A stretch of DNA of 64,000 nucleotides, taken from assembly GCA_033439255.1 (NCBI GenBank), contig CM065885.1:1550001-1614000 (forward strand), read 5' to 3'. Below the pieces are notes generated by a model, which ran no database searches, was not told the DNA's origin, and saw only the letters and a program-made list of their open reading frames with translations. Position numbers and translations under genes: made by a program. Source of the DNA: Hericium rajendrae. Its lineage: Eukaryota; Basidiomycota; Agaricomycetes; Russulales; Hericiaceae. Positions 11,381 through 23,165 of this stretch are shown one piece after another (within the stretch, counting starts at the first letter, position 1; each line of letters starts with the position of its first letter).

Positions 11381-13657
11381 GTGTCACGTTCGCAAACAGT
11401 TTGCGAACTGGGACATGATTTTTCTCTAACTTACGCCTACCCCCAACTGCTCGTCTAATCCAGAGTCTCATAAAGATCGCAGATTCTTCAATCTCAGAAG
11501 GTGGATTCAAGTCGTTGTTCAACAGATCAGCCCTAACAAAAGGTAAGTTAAATTTAAAGAGCCTACAATCACATGACTTACAGAAAGTTGACAAATTGCC
11601 ACGTCCCAGCAAGTCTCAGCTGAACAATCTGAGTACCCTGACAAGGCAAAATATAAGTAAGAAAAATAGACAAAGGATAGACGGCAAGCATACATCGGTC
11701 ATGACACTCGTAGACTTAACCTTTCCGTGAATAATCTGAGCGTCAGAATCCCAGAAATAGACTCATTGGCTGTCCTAAGGTGAAGCAAAGGCATAAGACG
11801 TCTCAACAGAGAATTTGGAGAATTTCTACCTGAAAGTTATTCATAGGGTCAAAAGTTTATAGCCTCAGCAAGGGTAAGAGTTCGAGATGAGAGTTAAACA
11901 CAAGAGATAAGAAACACGGCAGCCACATTGCAGACGTCAACCTGTCATTCAAATAGGTCTGGATCGAATAGTAACGTTAACCAAAGAAGAAAGGAAGCGC
12001 TTACTTAAAAATGACAGAGAAGATCACAGATCGGGCACCGTTTACGTTTGATGGGAACTAGTCTAACTGAAGCTAAAAGGGAGCTTCAGTTCAGGTAGCG
12101 AAGAGACCATCTTCTATACCACGACAGCATGCAGTTCCTTCGACGACAGTTAGAAAATAACTCCCCACGGGCAGAAGACCAGCTTCTCATTCATGTTCAT
12201 CGTCGAATTTCATCCACCGTGGAAAACACTTCCCTTTTGAACACAGGAATTCTTCGGCAGCACACTAGCAATGAACCGTCCCTTCACTGTGAAACTCCTC
12301 CCCCCAGATACCATCCTCCGGCCTCATCATTCCCTTACATCATTCATCCTGACCAACTCGCCCATCTTTTAGTCCCTAATTACACTGTCACCAATCTTAT
12401 CAGGATTCCTACTCAGATCGGCAAACCACCTGTGACGTTCACATGCAAGGAGTGCCCTTTGGGCTCTTTCTACTCTGTTGATGGATCCCAGAACCTCCCA
12501 TACACATTCTTTTCTGCTGATCTCATAGAGGACAACATCAACAATCCATGGGTCTGCATCGTTCGGCCGATGTGGGATGTAACCATGGGAGACAGTGTGG
12601 TAATAATGACCGGTGATGAAGGGTACTGCATATCTGGGATTATTGAGGAACTGATTTCGGCGGGAGCAACCTGGATGAGATTTAGGGTGAGATGAGTTCC
12701 TGGCATTCTAGACACGCCAGGCCTGGAGTGGGAAGGAGATCGGTTTACTGCCTTCGTCCCTCGACTCTGGAGCTCCATTCTATCATCAATCACTGCATGT
12801 CTCCTCTCGTGGAAAGGTCAAAGGAAGATAGACATACTTGGGCAGTTCAATCCCTATGACCATCTCCACACCTATTTTCTGCCACAACCACAATCGCCAA
12901 TCCCATTACTACGAACGGCTGCATTCTTCTCATACGTCAAAAGATTGGAAGGGGTCAAGGCAGCTCAAATCATGAATGGAGAATCCCGCTACTACGTCAA
13001 TCTTGAAGGATGGTTGAGGGCCCAAGGGAGGCAAGTGTAATTAAGGGTGAGTCTCATCTGGACGATCTCTGATCTAAGTCTAATCAAACTTCAATAAAGT
13101 CACTGGGCTTACTCGCTGACGACTACAAGTGGATTAGTCGTCCCAAAAGATGCTTTGTAAAATTCTTCCAATTGCACTTACTCGTCTAAGAATCTGCTGA
13201 GTCATTTGCTTACATCTGGATTGGTCATTACGTTTCTTTTCATTACGAATCGCCTGCTATGCTTACTCATGATTATGAATCATCTGCCATGCTTACTCGT
13301 CGTTACGAATCATCCATTGCGCTTATGGATACACGATAATCTGCTGAGTCGCTCAGATTTTTCATTACGAATCGGAGTTTTTTAGATGATTAGTCATCAG
13401 ATTCTTTTGTATATAAGGGACTGAGACCGAGGGAATGGATCCCTCGAATACATGCTATTCACCCCTCTGCAATAAATTGCATAAGACTGTCAGACTGTCA
13501 GACTGCTGTCCTGAATATCTTAGGAATATAATTCCACTAAGTGTGCGATGAGCACAAATATCAGAAATCTAAATCCTCCCAATTCAACCACTAGGTGCAC
13601 TCAGGAAAGACTGAAAAACCCAGCTCATCTAGGCTGATAACCCATTTCAGCGTGACA
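11381..13657 (+). mobile_element. Insertion within the old Copia protease (about 2.27 kb)
   Basis: The host frame GTGT|MVKGW rejoins when this block is removed. Its termini contain TGTCACG (11382) and CGTGACA (to 13657), a perfect 7-bp inversion of LTR type, but no 5-bp TSD is present; ACA may be duplicated (11378-11380, 13655-13657). The right third has a promoter-like TGTATATAAGG near 13422 and an AATAAA-like AATAAATTGC near 13472, like the R region of an LTR. The left end has a short palindrome of TTCGCAAAC and GTTTGCGAA. It may be a solo LTR carrying a gene or an unclassified element. Confidence 0.5.
12129..13040 (+). pseudogene. KOW-like ORF with one in-frame stop, unknown function
   Basis: The frame runs from a Met at 12129 to a TAA at 13038-13040 with a single TGA at 12693-12695, 304 codons in total. 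The middle, MGDSVVIMTGDEGYCISGII (about residues 155-175), has the glycine pattern of a KOW domain as in Spt5-like elongation factors. Downstream is an aromatic-rich region (LGQFNPYDHLHTYFLPQ) that I cannot place. Proteins with such KOW segments are common in basidiomycete repeats, but I cannot name the family. Its position inside the block at 11381-13657 makes it cargo of that insertion. Confidence 0.4.
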
Positions 13658-14337
13658 ATGGTCAAGGGTTGGACAGATGTGGAAGGGAAGCATGTTGCAG
13701 TTATGCTTAGCAATGTGCTTTATGCACCTAAAGCCACACACCAGTACATATTGGTGTCTACACTGTTGAACTAGAAGTTTGATGTACTTCTATGGGGTTC
13801 TTTAGGAGTGTGTACAATAGAATGTGATAGCATTACCTATGGGATTGGCAAAAAGTTAGATAGTTTTCACTGGCTGCTACTTGAGCCTACTCCTACAGTT
13901 AACATGGCAGTTAAGGATGCAGTCTTGGTGGACACTGCTCATGCATGCTTTGCTCATATGTCATATGGTGCTCTGAAGCAACTCATTCCTGGAGTCGTGA
14001 AAGGCAGCATGATTGACCAATCCACAGTGGCTATCATGCCCTGTCACAGATGTGAGCTTGGCAAGAGCACTCGCCAGACATACCCTACTTCAGAGAAGCA
14101 CGCTACACGGTTGCTGGGCAAAGTTCAAACAGACCTAGTCAGACCGATGTGCATTCAGTCTATCCAAGGATTTTCATACATTGTTACATTCCTCGACGAC
14201 TTTAGCAGTAGAGGAGTCATCATGTTTCTCAAATGGAAGTCTGATTTCACTCAGGCTTTCGAGTCATATTTGGCCAGAGCTGAGAAGGAGACTAGCCAAA
14301 AGCTGTTGATCTTTCACTCTGACCGAGGGGGGAAATA

Positions 14338-14709
14338 GCATCTGCAAAAACTGTACGTACTATTGCAACTACCATTGGCTACAGTAGCTACAGTAGCCAG
14401 AGTAGTTGACATAGTGTCTGTAGGACTCTTCTTTTTTTTCAGATCTACTATAGATAGATATTGTCTATGGATCATTTATCATTCTACAGTAGCTTAATGG
14501 AGATTACTATAGCTCAGATACTCTACTGTAGTCCAGACATTCTACAGTAGATTTGATTGGAGATATCATATTACAATAGGTTAAGTTGCAGTTCTGCTGC
14601 TACAGAAGGGCCTGTTTGTACTGCAGTAGCAAGCAAGTAAAGATAAAAATCAAATTATTCTATTGTTGGATCACGATTGCTAACTCAAATCTACAGATCA
14701 AAAAGTAAA
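14338..14709 (+). repeat. Left terminal region of the Plavaka element
   Basis: AT-rich, no gene. It holds at least five CTACAGTA or TACTGTAG words and the phrase CTACAGAAGGGCC near 14605, echoed as CTACAGAAGGC near 58850. Subterminal repeats are usual transposase-binding regions in CACTA-like elements. Confidence 0.6.
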
Positions 14710-17145
14710 TCAGAGACATGCTGTGGCACTATTTTCCTCACACTTTGCAGCCCTGCGAAGTTTTGCCTTGGCTTCCAAATCATCAAAATCCATGTCCTTG
14801 TCCTCCTCCCCAACTCTATGGTCAACCATCAAATGGGTAAGTCCTGCTTCCGTTCTAAAAAAAAAGAAGGTTAGTAAGAAATGTATCTTCAAAAATAGCA
14901 CTTACAAAATGTCGCTATGAAGATCCTGCACCCAGCCTGCTGTCCAAATTGGAGATTTTTCTTCTAATGTGTCCAGTAACTGCAAATACATATTATACCT
15001 ATAAGCAGAACTATTAGATCAATGACAAATACAAGGTAAAGTAAAACTGTTACCGTTGACACCATGCTTCGTCAGTAAATGATAGGTCTTTGTGATGACC
15101 AAGCTTCCATTCGCAGATACAATTTTCAATCTGATTTTTTGAAAGTCAGAACGATAGCATGGCCAAGTAATACAACTCACCGCAGTGATGATTAAGGCAA
15201 TTAAGGGCATAAACAGTTTTTGAAACCACTCAGCATAGCGTGCTTTGCCTCCATCACCCTTAGAACTGTACCACTGGCTTGTGATGACTGTTTGCAAAGG
15301 CAAAAAGCCCAGAAGAAGCTCATCATCGAAAGACTTGTCCTACAGCATATTTTCTGATCAGCAACCTTACAACAAAGAATATATTCCTATGTATCTTGAT
15401 GTTGATGCTGCCAAAGGTAAATACGAGATACTTGCTCTTCTTAGGCACGTTGCACATGCCCAGCAACCAACTGACGTGATCACAAACACTCTTTTCATCT
15501 GTATCCTTGTACAGTTGATTGAGATTGTAGTACTTCTTGACAGCATCATGGGCATGTGTCTTGATTTGTCTGCATACTACTTGTGATGCTCCTGCCCAGA
15601 CCTAGATTATCCCAAATAAGCAACTGAATATGATGCTCTACTGACACTTACGAAGTCCAACACAATTTCTACCTCCTTTTTCATGTGCCAGTAGGCCTTG
15701 CTGTCCTCATCCAGGTCTTTGAGGGTGACTAGCTCCTTTACCTTGTTCTCCAGGTTATGCCCCTTGTGTCCCTTGCTGGCATGCACAACAGCCTTCCAGC
15801 ACATGTCGTCGTGCTCGTCTACTGAGGGAAATCCCATTTCAGTGCTTATGAGGATGTGGAAGAAGTGTCAAGCTTTGCTGGCAAGGTTCTTGGTGATTGA
15901 TCCATACTTGTTCTCAACACGACTCATGGGCCAAGCACCACATCGATCAGTTGTGTCATCTAAGTCTTGACTGGGTTTGGAGGCCCTAGACCAGGATAGC
16001 ATACCAGATGTCAGGGAAATATGGTACTCGTGACATATCCACATAAAGACACGTACCACTTGTGCTTCTTCGGCAGCATATTTTCATCCTGTGAGGATGC
16101 AGTCTTTGATGGAAGAACAAGTCAGTTCTCCATCAGAAAACTGACGAATATAGACATACCTTGATGCCCTGAAAGCCACCTTTACCTTTACCTTTACCCT
16201 TTGACTTCGTCAACTTTGACGTCTCCTTCTCAGCCTCTCTCTCCTCCTCTCCACTTTGCTCCTCTACTATTGTTTCCTCCTCAGCCTTGTTATCGTCGCT
16301 CTCTTTCTGCTCATCGTCAGAGTTGTTTGCTTTTTTATTGCTATTGACATCATCGTCGTCATCGTCAGACGACAGTATGTGCATTGAATCATCTGATAAT
16401 AGCTGTGTTTAACATCTGAGACATGAAAAACAAGATCTCTCACCATCTTCGACATCCTTCCCTGCCAGATCTTTATGCAGCGCTGCCTCCTCTTCATCCT
16501 CAAGGACAGCATCATCCGTAGCAGCCTTTGCATGGCTGTCTCCCTCAACGCCTTGTTCATCTTCACCTTGGTCATCACTGCTATCCTTGTTGTTGTTCTC
16601 ATCATCGTCTTGTATCTCCTCACTACCTTTGGCATTGAGCATCCTCAGGGTAGGTGCTGATCCTACTATGAGACACGTATAGCCCAGTTTTAACATGTTA
16701 GCACACAGTGGTTGTAAGGCCACAATATGTGACTTACCAGCTTGAAGGGCAGCCTTGGCCCTCTGAATCTCCTGCTTCATCGGGATCTTCTTCAGCATCG
16801 GCATCTGCTTCTGCTTCTTCACTGTAGGAGGAGGTTGATCATCCTCCATGTCAGAATCAGATCCTCTGTTGGGAGAGGCACCTTTCTTGTGCTTCTGTGT
16901 TGAGGGCTTGAAAGGTGTCTTGGTCTTCGCAGCTAACTGGGACCATGCTGATGATGACGACGTGTTCTTCCTAGCCTGTATCCTCTATATGGTGAGTATC
17001 TGCTCAGACTTAACTTTGGAGAGCTTGAACTTACTTGTGCATCATCAGATGCTTTTCCCTTTTTTGTTGATGTGGCAGCTTTAACAGTGGCCTGACTAGC
17101 AGAATGTGGACGCAGAGGAGGTGGATGCTGTTTTGACCGTGTCAT
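14710..17145 (-). pseudogene. DUF6532-like cargo gene
   Basis: This is a multi-exon minus-strand gene. Start MTRSK at 17145; exon 1 ends KASDDAQ with intron GTAAGTTC..ATACAG. Later exons encode KNTSSSAWSQLAAK, a Lys/Pro-rich stretch, a long acidic run (DDDENNNKDSSDDQGEDEQ, SSDDDDDD), a KGKGKGKGG basic patch, ENMLPKKHKW, then DDELLLGFLPLQTVITSQW, EWFQKLFMPLIALIITA and CEWKLGHHKDLSFTDEAW, ending ENSATACL at 14710. The C-terminal block resembles DUF6532 proteins that are abundant in Agaricomycetes; this is a motif impression. Function unknown, presumably nuclear. One TGA (SKA*HFF, near 15873) suggests decay. The Copia LTR begins 33 bp upstream of the start and has removed the promoter. Confidence 0.5.
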
Positions 17146-17178
17146 AGGGGCCTTGTCTTCAGGAATGTCAGTGCCTGC

Positions 17179-17731
17179 TGTTGAAGTCTTTTGACTCAGC
17201 ATCCTAGTGCAAAATCACAGCACAGTCAAGACTCGATCCTAGGTCCTTCTGCAAGCATGCGGACACCTGGAGTCGAGCCTAGGACTTGTGACTAGCTTGT
17301 AGTCTCTGAGATTTGATCTTAGAGACACTTGCTGAGTGCGCACTACTCGGGAGTTGAACCTATGACCTTATGCTTTAATGCACTAGTCAGGATTCGAACC
17401 CAGGACCCTTACAGGTCAGTCTAGCACACTTTACCACTTAGCCAACTGGTTGTTGTTACAGCTCTATTTCTCTCGTTCACATTGCCTTGTCTATTGCTCT
17501 GCTTACTTCACTTTCGCTCTTTCGGGCCTTGCCCTTGTTGGTTGTGTCTACTGTACAGTTTTGAAGCCACTGCCCGGCAACTTCCGTAGAGCGTCGTACA
17601 CCTGCGGTCCCATCGACTGTGAGCTCCTTAGTTGCTCACATTGGACTGCAGTCTCTAATCGATCCCTGTGTCTCCCTTTCGCTTCCTGCGCTCCTGAGTC
17701 GCTCCCTATCGCTCAGATTCGCACTTTGACA
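17179..17731 (+). repeat. 5' LTR of Copia copy 1
   Basis: Begins TGTTGAAGTC, ends CACTTTGACA, 553 bp. On the opposite strand it carries a tRNA-like head and five box-B-like motifs (see 25803-26025). Confidence 0.92.
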
Positions 17732-17746
17732 GGTTATGGGCCCTGC
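17732..17746 (+). other. Primer-binding site of Copia copy 1, initiator tRNA-Met half
   Basis: GGTTATGGGCCCTG directly follows the LTR. It is complementary to the anticodon arm of initiator tRNA-Met (GGGCCCATAACC), as in Drosophila copia, which primes from a cleaved half tRNA. Confidence 0.8.
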
Positions 17747-18036
17747 GCTCTAGCGAAGTTTTCACATCATCGATATCTGCCCATCCACTTGTCCGATCTC
17801 GCTGATCTTTCGCCAACGACGTCGCCTCTGCGTACCTTCGTTGCCCACAAGTTTTCGCGCCGATCTGCTAAGCCATCCGGTCTTAACATTGTTGAGTTAC
17901 TCTGCATCTATCTCTTATATCTCTATCCCCTCCGCTCCCAAAAAGCGTCGACCCTTCATTTTATCGACTTCTACCTTCGACGATCAAGCCCGCTACACTA
18001 TAGTGCCTTGCTGGTCTTCCCCGGTCCGACTCAGAT

Positions 18037-19810
18037 ATGTCGAACCCATTTTCGCACCTCATGCAAATTTCGAGGCTTTCGTCCTCGAACTATGTTCAGT
18101 GGAGTGAGGAGATCACCGCGGTCTTGAGGTTGAGAGGTCTATGGGGTATTGTGAGTGGTACTGAGCCCAAGCCGGATGTGAAGGAGACGGAGAAGGTTGC
18201 CGATTGGTTGGAGAAGCACGATAAGGCTCTTGGTGCGCTGTTTCTTGCTATTGCCCCGGACCAGCGCATCCATATCCAGGCTTGCAAGTCCGATGCTAAG
18301 CTTATCTGGACCACCCTTCGTTCTGTTCACCTCTCGCAGCGTCCCGGTGCTCGATTCAATGCCTATGACGATCTCTTCTCCATCCGCAAGGGTGAGGAGG
18401 AGTCTCTCGCATCTCTGATGAACCGCATCGATGAGGCCATTCTCCGCGTTCAGAACCTGCGCCCGGACACCTTCGACATCACCAAGCTCGACGAGGAGCT
18501 CGTTTGCATGACCATGATCCGTTCTCTGCCCTCCGACTACGCCTCCTTCTCCTCTTCCTTGCTCCTACTCGAGAAGATGGATCGTTCGTCGCTTCAGGCA
18601 GCATTCCGCAACGAGGAGATCAATCGCATGCATCGATCCGGCGACGTTTCAGGCAAGGATGGTGCCTCTGCACTTCGGACTTTCTCCAAGCCTCCGCGGA
18701 CCGGTGGCAAGCCCTCTGGTACGCCCTCAGGCCCGCGTGTGACGTGCACATACTGCAAGAGAGGTGGTCATAGCGAAGAACAGTGTCATCGGAAGGCCTG
18801 GGACGAGAAGCAGAAGGCAATGGCATCAGGATCTACCTTTGCAGCTCCCGCGGTCGCTCATTCTGCCTCCGTCGTTCAAGAGTTTGCTGGAAGTGCAAGT
18901 CCTTCACTCTCACTCTCTCTCGCAGCCTCTGCCTCACCCTCCTTCGTTGCTGACAATTCCTGGAATGCAGACACTGGGGCCACGTCTCATATGACCTCCC
19001 ATCGCCATTGGTTTGTCGACTACACTCCGCACGTTGTTCCCGTTCGTCTCGCAGACAACAAGGTCGTCTATGCTGCAGGAGTAGGCTCGGTTCAGTTTGT
19101 GCCAGTGGTCGGAGGAAAGGAGCAGCAGCCAGTCATCTTTACTCGAGTCCTTCATGTCCCTGATCTCCGCAATAATCTCTTCTCAGTCCTCTTCCTCACT
19201 CGAGCCAAGGGCTTCACTGTTGTGATCAAAGGCGACTGTATGCAATTCGAGCGCGCTGGTGAGCTGTTCTTCACTGCTAAGGTCAACGGCTCAAACTCTG
19301 CCTTCCTCGAGGGTCATACTATCCACTCGATCACCTTTGCACGCCTTGCATCGACTCTACCTCTCAATATGTCCCTCTGGCATCGTCGACTCTGTCACCA
19401 TCACATTGCTGGTGTCCAACACCTCATTCGTGAAGACCTCGTTACTGGCCTCGATCTCCAGTCATCTGCAACACCGGATCCGATCTGTGTCGCTTGTCTC
19501 GCAGGCAAGATGCATGCAGATCCCTTTCCGAGCTCTCTATCTTGTGCGGACTCGCCTTTGCAGCTTATTCACACAGATCTTCATGGCCCTCTCGTTGTTC
19601 AGTCCATCGGAGGTTACAAGTACTGGATCAGCTTCATTGACGACTACTCCCGCTTTCGCACCATCTATCTGCTTCGCACGAAGGATGGGGCCTTTGCTGC
19701 ATTCAAGGCATTCAAAGCTTATGCTGAGAATCACTTTGACTCGCAGATCAAGGGCTTGCAAGATGATAAGGGGGGTGAGTACATGTCGAACGAGTTCATC
19801 GCTTTTACCA
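18037..19810 (+). CDS. gag-pol (5' part): Copia Gag, protease and N-terminal integrase, copy 1
   Basis: The frame starts MSNPFSHLMQ and is open to the fold-back element. Domains in order: a UBN2-type gag core (about 20-200), a CCHC knuckle CTYCKRGGHSEEQC (about 236-249), a protease with NADTGATSHM (about 310), a pre-integrase domain with LWHRRLCHHH and CVACLAGK (about 445-495), and an integrase core with HTDLHGP, FIDDYSRF and DDKGGEY (about 510-590), covering the DDE acids. These build the particle, process it and insert the cDNA. The frame is cut at FIAFT by the fold-back at 19811; the 8 codons read into that element (SGRLTTF and stop) are not native. It should join 20403 onward in the ancestor. 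Copia normally makes one polyprotein, so no separate start is expected. Confidence 0.93.
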
Positions 19811-20401
19811 CATCAGGAAGGTTGACAACTTTCTGATTGACCTGACAATTTCTAACCCTACTGACAGCTCCTGATTGACCTGATCCACCTGAAAGCAATC
19901 TTAACAGGCAAATATCTGATCAAACTTTTACATTTAAGTAAAGACATTTATTGTCAGATGAATAAGTTTTTAATCTCTAACTAATAGATATAACAAAATC
20001 TCTGATATCTAGAATTTTCTAAATCTGAGAGTGTCTGATCTGAGAATTTTTTCAAATCTGGAGGTCAAATATCTGAAAATTATCTGCAACTGTCTGAGAG
20101 CATCTGATGGTGTCTGACACTGTCTGATCCATCTGACTGATATTTGACCTCCAGATTTGATAAAGTTTTGGATCAGACACTCTCAGATTTTGAAAAATTT
20201 TAGATATCAAAGATTTTGATATATCTATTAGTTAGAGATTAAAAACTTTTATATCTGACAATAAATGTCTTTCCTTGAATGTAAAAGTCTGATCAGATAT
20301 TTGCTTCTTAAGATTGCTTTCAGGTCAATCAGGTCAATCAGGAGCTGTCAGTAGGGTTAGAAATTGTCAGGTCAATCAGAAAGTTGTCAACCTTCCTGAT
20401 G
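19811..20401. mobile_element. CATCAG fold-back element, copy B (591 bp), inside Copia integrase
   Basis: TIR CATCAGGAAGGTTGACAAC, TSD CA/CA (19809-19810, 20402-20403). Removing it and one CA gives FIAF-TTAAGITHQHT in frame. The same insertion is present at the same codon in Copia copy 2. Confidence 0.93.
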
Positions 20402-20402
20402 C

Positions 20403-23033
20403 ACTGCTGCAGGCATCACTCATCAACATACCGTGCAGAACAGGCCTCAGCAAAATGGAGTAGCTGAGCGTGCAAACCGTACGATGGATGAGGGGGTTAC
20501 CACGATGCTGGCGGAGTCTGGGCTGCCGAAGACATTCTGGGGTGAGTGTCTGGCGGCTTATGTGCACGTTTGGAATCGTGTGGGTACCTCTGCCGTTGAG
20601 AATGCCACTCCCTATCAGCTCTGGCATGGTGCGAAGCCTGATGTCTCGCGTCTGCGAGTGTGGGGATGTGCGGCCTATGTGCATGTGCAGAAGGACAAAA
20701 GGAGATCCCTGGATCCCCATATGGAGAAGTGCATCTTTATCGGGTATCCGGAGGGGTACAAGGGTTGGAAGTTTTATAATCCGCAGACTCGCAAGTCTGT
20801 AATCAGTGAGTGTGCCACTTTCGATGAGCGTGACTTCCCTAGTCGTTCTAGGAACTCCCCATCGACGTCTGCACCCTCTTCTCCTTCACGTTTGCTTGCT
20901 TCCTCGCCTGATGCTCAGGATTCTGCTCCGATGATTGTACCGGTTCTGGAGGGGGATGCTGACGCTCCCTCTTCTCAGCCGTCAGTCAGAAGACAGCCTG
21001 CTGCTGAAGAACAGGAGCACAACGTTGAACCGGCACTCTCTCCTCTGCCCGCAGCCCCTGCTGCTCTGCTGCCTGCTGCAGCCCCTGCTGTTCAGCCTGC
21101 TCGTCGGGGTCGCTCTGTGACTCGAGGGACCGCGCCTGCCTTGCCAGAGCGTCGAGGAACTCGAGAGCGCAAGCAACCTGGCGAGTGGTGGAAGACTCCC
21201 AAGACCGATCCGAAGCCCTCTGGGTCCAAGATCAAGTCCGCGGCCAAGTCTTCTACAAAGGTCCAAGCTCCTCCGCCCTCCATTCATGAAGCTCGGGAGC
21301 CTACACCTGCAGTGTCGTCATCTGGATCTGGCTCGGACGTTGAGGACGTCGAGCAGACTTCAGCTGATGCTTCAGAGCTCGAGGAACAGGAGAGAGACAG
21401 CCCGGATGAGCTTGATCTTCTCTCCGAAGGTGCGATGCTCTCTTCTGCTGATTCCGAGCCCATGTCCTTTCGCGAGGCAATGCAGCGCCCCGATGCACAG
21501 GACTGGCTTCTCGCATGTCAGGAGGAGATGGAGGCCCACAAGCGCAACGGCACTTGGTCTGTAGGTCCGCTTCCACCTGGTCGCACTGCGATCGGGTCCC
21601 GGTGGGTCTTCAAGATCAAGCGAAACCCGGACGGCTCTATTGAGCGATACAAGGCTCGATTGGTGGCCAAGGGGTTTAGTCAGCATCCAGGCATGGACTT
21701 CAACGAGACCTTCACTCCCACATGCAAGTTTGCCTCTATTCGGACTGTCCTTGCTCTTGCAGCCATCGAGGACCTCTCCCTTCGCTCTTTCGACATCTCC
21801 CATGCCTTCATCAACAGTGATCTCGATGCAGAGGTCTACATGAAGCAGCCGGAGGGGTTTGTAGAGGGCGATCCAGGTGATGTGTCTGCGCTAATGAAGT
21901 CTATCTATGGATTGAAGCAGGCCGCACTGTTGTGGAAGAAGAAGTTGACGAAGATCCTTGTGCACAAGATGGGCTTCACCTGCATTCACTCGGACAACAG
22001 CATCTATGTGTTCCAGAAGGGTGATGTGCGAGTCATAGTACCTGTCTTTGTGGATGATGGGACGATGGCATCCAACTCGGAGAAGCTTCTTGACGAGCTC
22101 TTGGAGGAGTTAGCCTCTCACTTCAAGCTTCGGGATTTGGGTGCGACTTCATTTCTTCTCGGTGTTGCAGTGACCCGAGATCACTCTACTCGTCGTCTCT
22201 TCCTCTCTCAGCGCCAGTACATCCTGGACATGCTCGAACGCTACAATCACAACGATTGCAAGCCTCTCTCGACACCGATGGAGCCTGGACTGCAGCTTTC
22301 GAAGGCCATGAGTCCGCAGACCCCGCAGGAGCGCCAGGAGATGGAGAGCATCCCCTACATCAGTGCAGTCGGTTCTCTCCTCTATCTCGCAGGTGGCACT
22401 CGCCCAGACATTGCTTATGCTGTCGGGGTCCTCTGCCGCTTCACCTCCAATCCTGGCATGGCACATTGGAAGGCCGTTCAGCACTTGCTCAAGTATCTCA
22501 AGGGCACAGTCGACTTGAAGCTTGCTTATGGTCTGAGTCCCTCTGGGACTTTGCCTGAGCTCTTCTCTGCCTATTCTGATGCTGATCATGCAGGCAACCC
22601 AGACAATGGTCGTTCCACATCTGGCTATGTCCTCCGCATTGGTACCGGTGCTGTCAGCTGGCGTTCGAGGCTTCAGACAATTGTTGCCACCTCCACTACA
22701 GAGGCTGAGTACATTGCTGCCTTCGACGCTGGTCAGGAGGTCTGTTGGATGCGCAACCTACTTTCGGAGTTTGGCTATGATGTCCTGTCACGTCCTTCGA
22801 CTCTGCACATGGACAATCAGTCTGCCATTGCCTCTTCGAAGCACCCGGAGCACCACAGTCGCATGAAGCACATGCAGCTTCGGTTCTACTGGTTGAGGGA
22901 CCAGGTAGACTCTGGAGTGTTGCATCTTGTGTTTCTTGGGACTGCGGACATGCCTGCGGATGCACTGACGAAGGCCCTGGCGAGGGATCGCGTTGTTAAG
23001 TGCCGGGAGATGTTTGGACTGGTTGAAGGTTAG
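20403..23033 (+). CDS. gag-pol (3' part): Copia C-terminal integrase, reverse transcriptase and RNase H, copy 1
   Basis: Continuation of the frame interrupted at 19810; 876 codons to the stop. It begins TAAGITHQHTVQNRPQQNG, the end of the integrase core (GVAERANRT), followed by the integrase C-terminal domain (AAYVHVQKDKR, FIGYPEGYKG), a low-complexity linker (about 160-330), RVT_2 reverse transcriptase from about 390 (RWVFKIKRNPDGS, KARLVAKGFSQ, SLRSFDISHAFIN) with the catalytic VDD in VPVFVDDGT (about 548), and RNase H with YSDADHAGN (about 723) and TSTTEAEYIAA (about 762). No internal stop. The GTG at 20433 is not a start; translation of this half has no initiator unless it reads through the insertion. 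Compared with copy 2 it has SQHPG for SQRPG and INSDL for INGDL. Confidence 0.93.
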   Translation, partial: TAAGITHQHTVQNRPQQNGVAERANRTMDEGVTTMLAESGLPKTFWGECLAAYVHVWNRVGTSAVENATPYQLWHGAKPDVSRLRVWGCAAYVHVQKDKRRSLDPHMEKCIFIGYPEGYKGWKFYNPQTRKSVISECATFDERDFPSRSRNSPSTSAPSSPSRLLASSPDAQDSAPMIVPVLEGDADAPSSQPSVRRQPAAEEQEHNVEPALSPLPAAPAALLPAAAPAVQPARRGRSVTRGTAPALPERRGTRERKQPGEWWKTPKTDPKPSGSKIKSAAKSSTKVQAPPPSIHEAREPTPAVSSSGSGSDVEDVEQTSADASELEEQERDSPDELDLLSEGAMLSSADSEPMSFREAMQRPDAQDWLLACQEEMEAHKRNGTWSVGPLPPGRTAIGSRWVFKIKRNPDGSIERYKARLVAKGFSQHPGMDFNETFTPTCKFASIRTVLALAAIEDLSLRSFDISHAFINSDLDAEVYMKQPEGFVEGDPGDVSALMKSIYGLKQAALLWKKKLTKILVHKMGFTCIHSDNSIYVFQKGDVRVIVPVFVDDGTMASNSEKLLDELLEELASHFKLRDLGATSFLLGVAVTRDHSTRRLFLSQRQYILDMLERYNHNDCKPLSTPMEPGLQLSKAMSPQTPQERQEMESIPYISAVGSLLYLAGGTRPDIAYAVGVLCRFTSNPGMAHWKAVQHLLKYLKGTVDLKLAYGLSPSGTLPELFSAYSDADHAGNPDNGRSTSGYVLRIGTGAVSWRSRLQTIVATSTTEAEYIAAFDAGQEVCWMRNLLSEFGYDVLSRPSTLHMDNQSAIASSKHPEHHSRMKHMQLRFYWLRDQVDSGVLHLVFLGTADMPADALTKALARDRVVKCREMFGLVEG

Positions 23034-23165
23034 AGAGTCGAGAGATTCGGAGGGAGCTGAGTGATGTTATGTCTCCTTTCTCTCTTTCTCTCATGGTCTC
23101 TGTTTGCTTTGCTGCACTTACACTCTTTTGTTTCTTTTGCTCAGACATGCCTCATCCGGGGGGAG

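Larger units (their letters stand above)
11216..14337 (+). pseudogene. Old Copia element, protease to mid-integrase part
   Basis: The first recognisable piece is the protease, MLDSGCSHHIT (about 11242-11275), preceded by TGA where the family has Trp, with the frame ending GTGT at 11380. After a 2.3-kb insertion it resumes in frame at 13658 (MVKGWTDVEGK). Next come the pre-integrase domain, with HACFAHMSYGALKQL and a CHRCELGK zinc motif (about 14040), and the integrase catalytic start, QTDLVRP, FLDDFSS and FHSDRGGK, ending at 14337. A TAG lies at about 13768. The integrase continues at 59077 as YMNTILDKCFKELG, so the break is the 44.7-kb insertion. Most of gag is missing at the Plavaka 1 junction. 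Confidence 0.88.

Noticed and set aside
17143-17202. Met at 17202 as the start of the DUF6532-like gene
   Set aside because: That Met lies in the Copia LTR, which inserted upstream of the gene. MTRSK at 17145 is the likely native start.
17450-18127. 225-codon ORF spanning the end of the Copia 5' LTR
   Set aside because: It overlaps the LTR, PBS and gag start in another phase and is mirrored in copy 2 (31109-31786). The gag frame is the real one.
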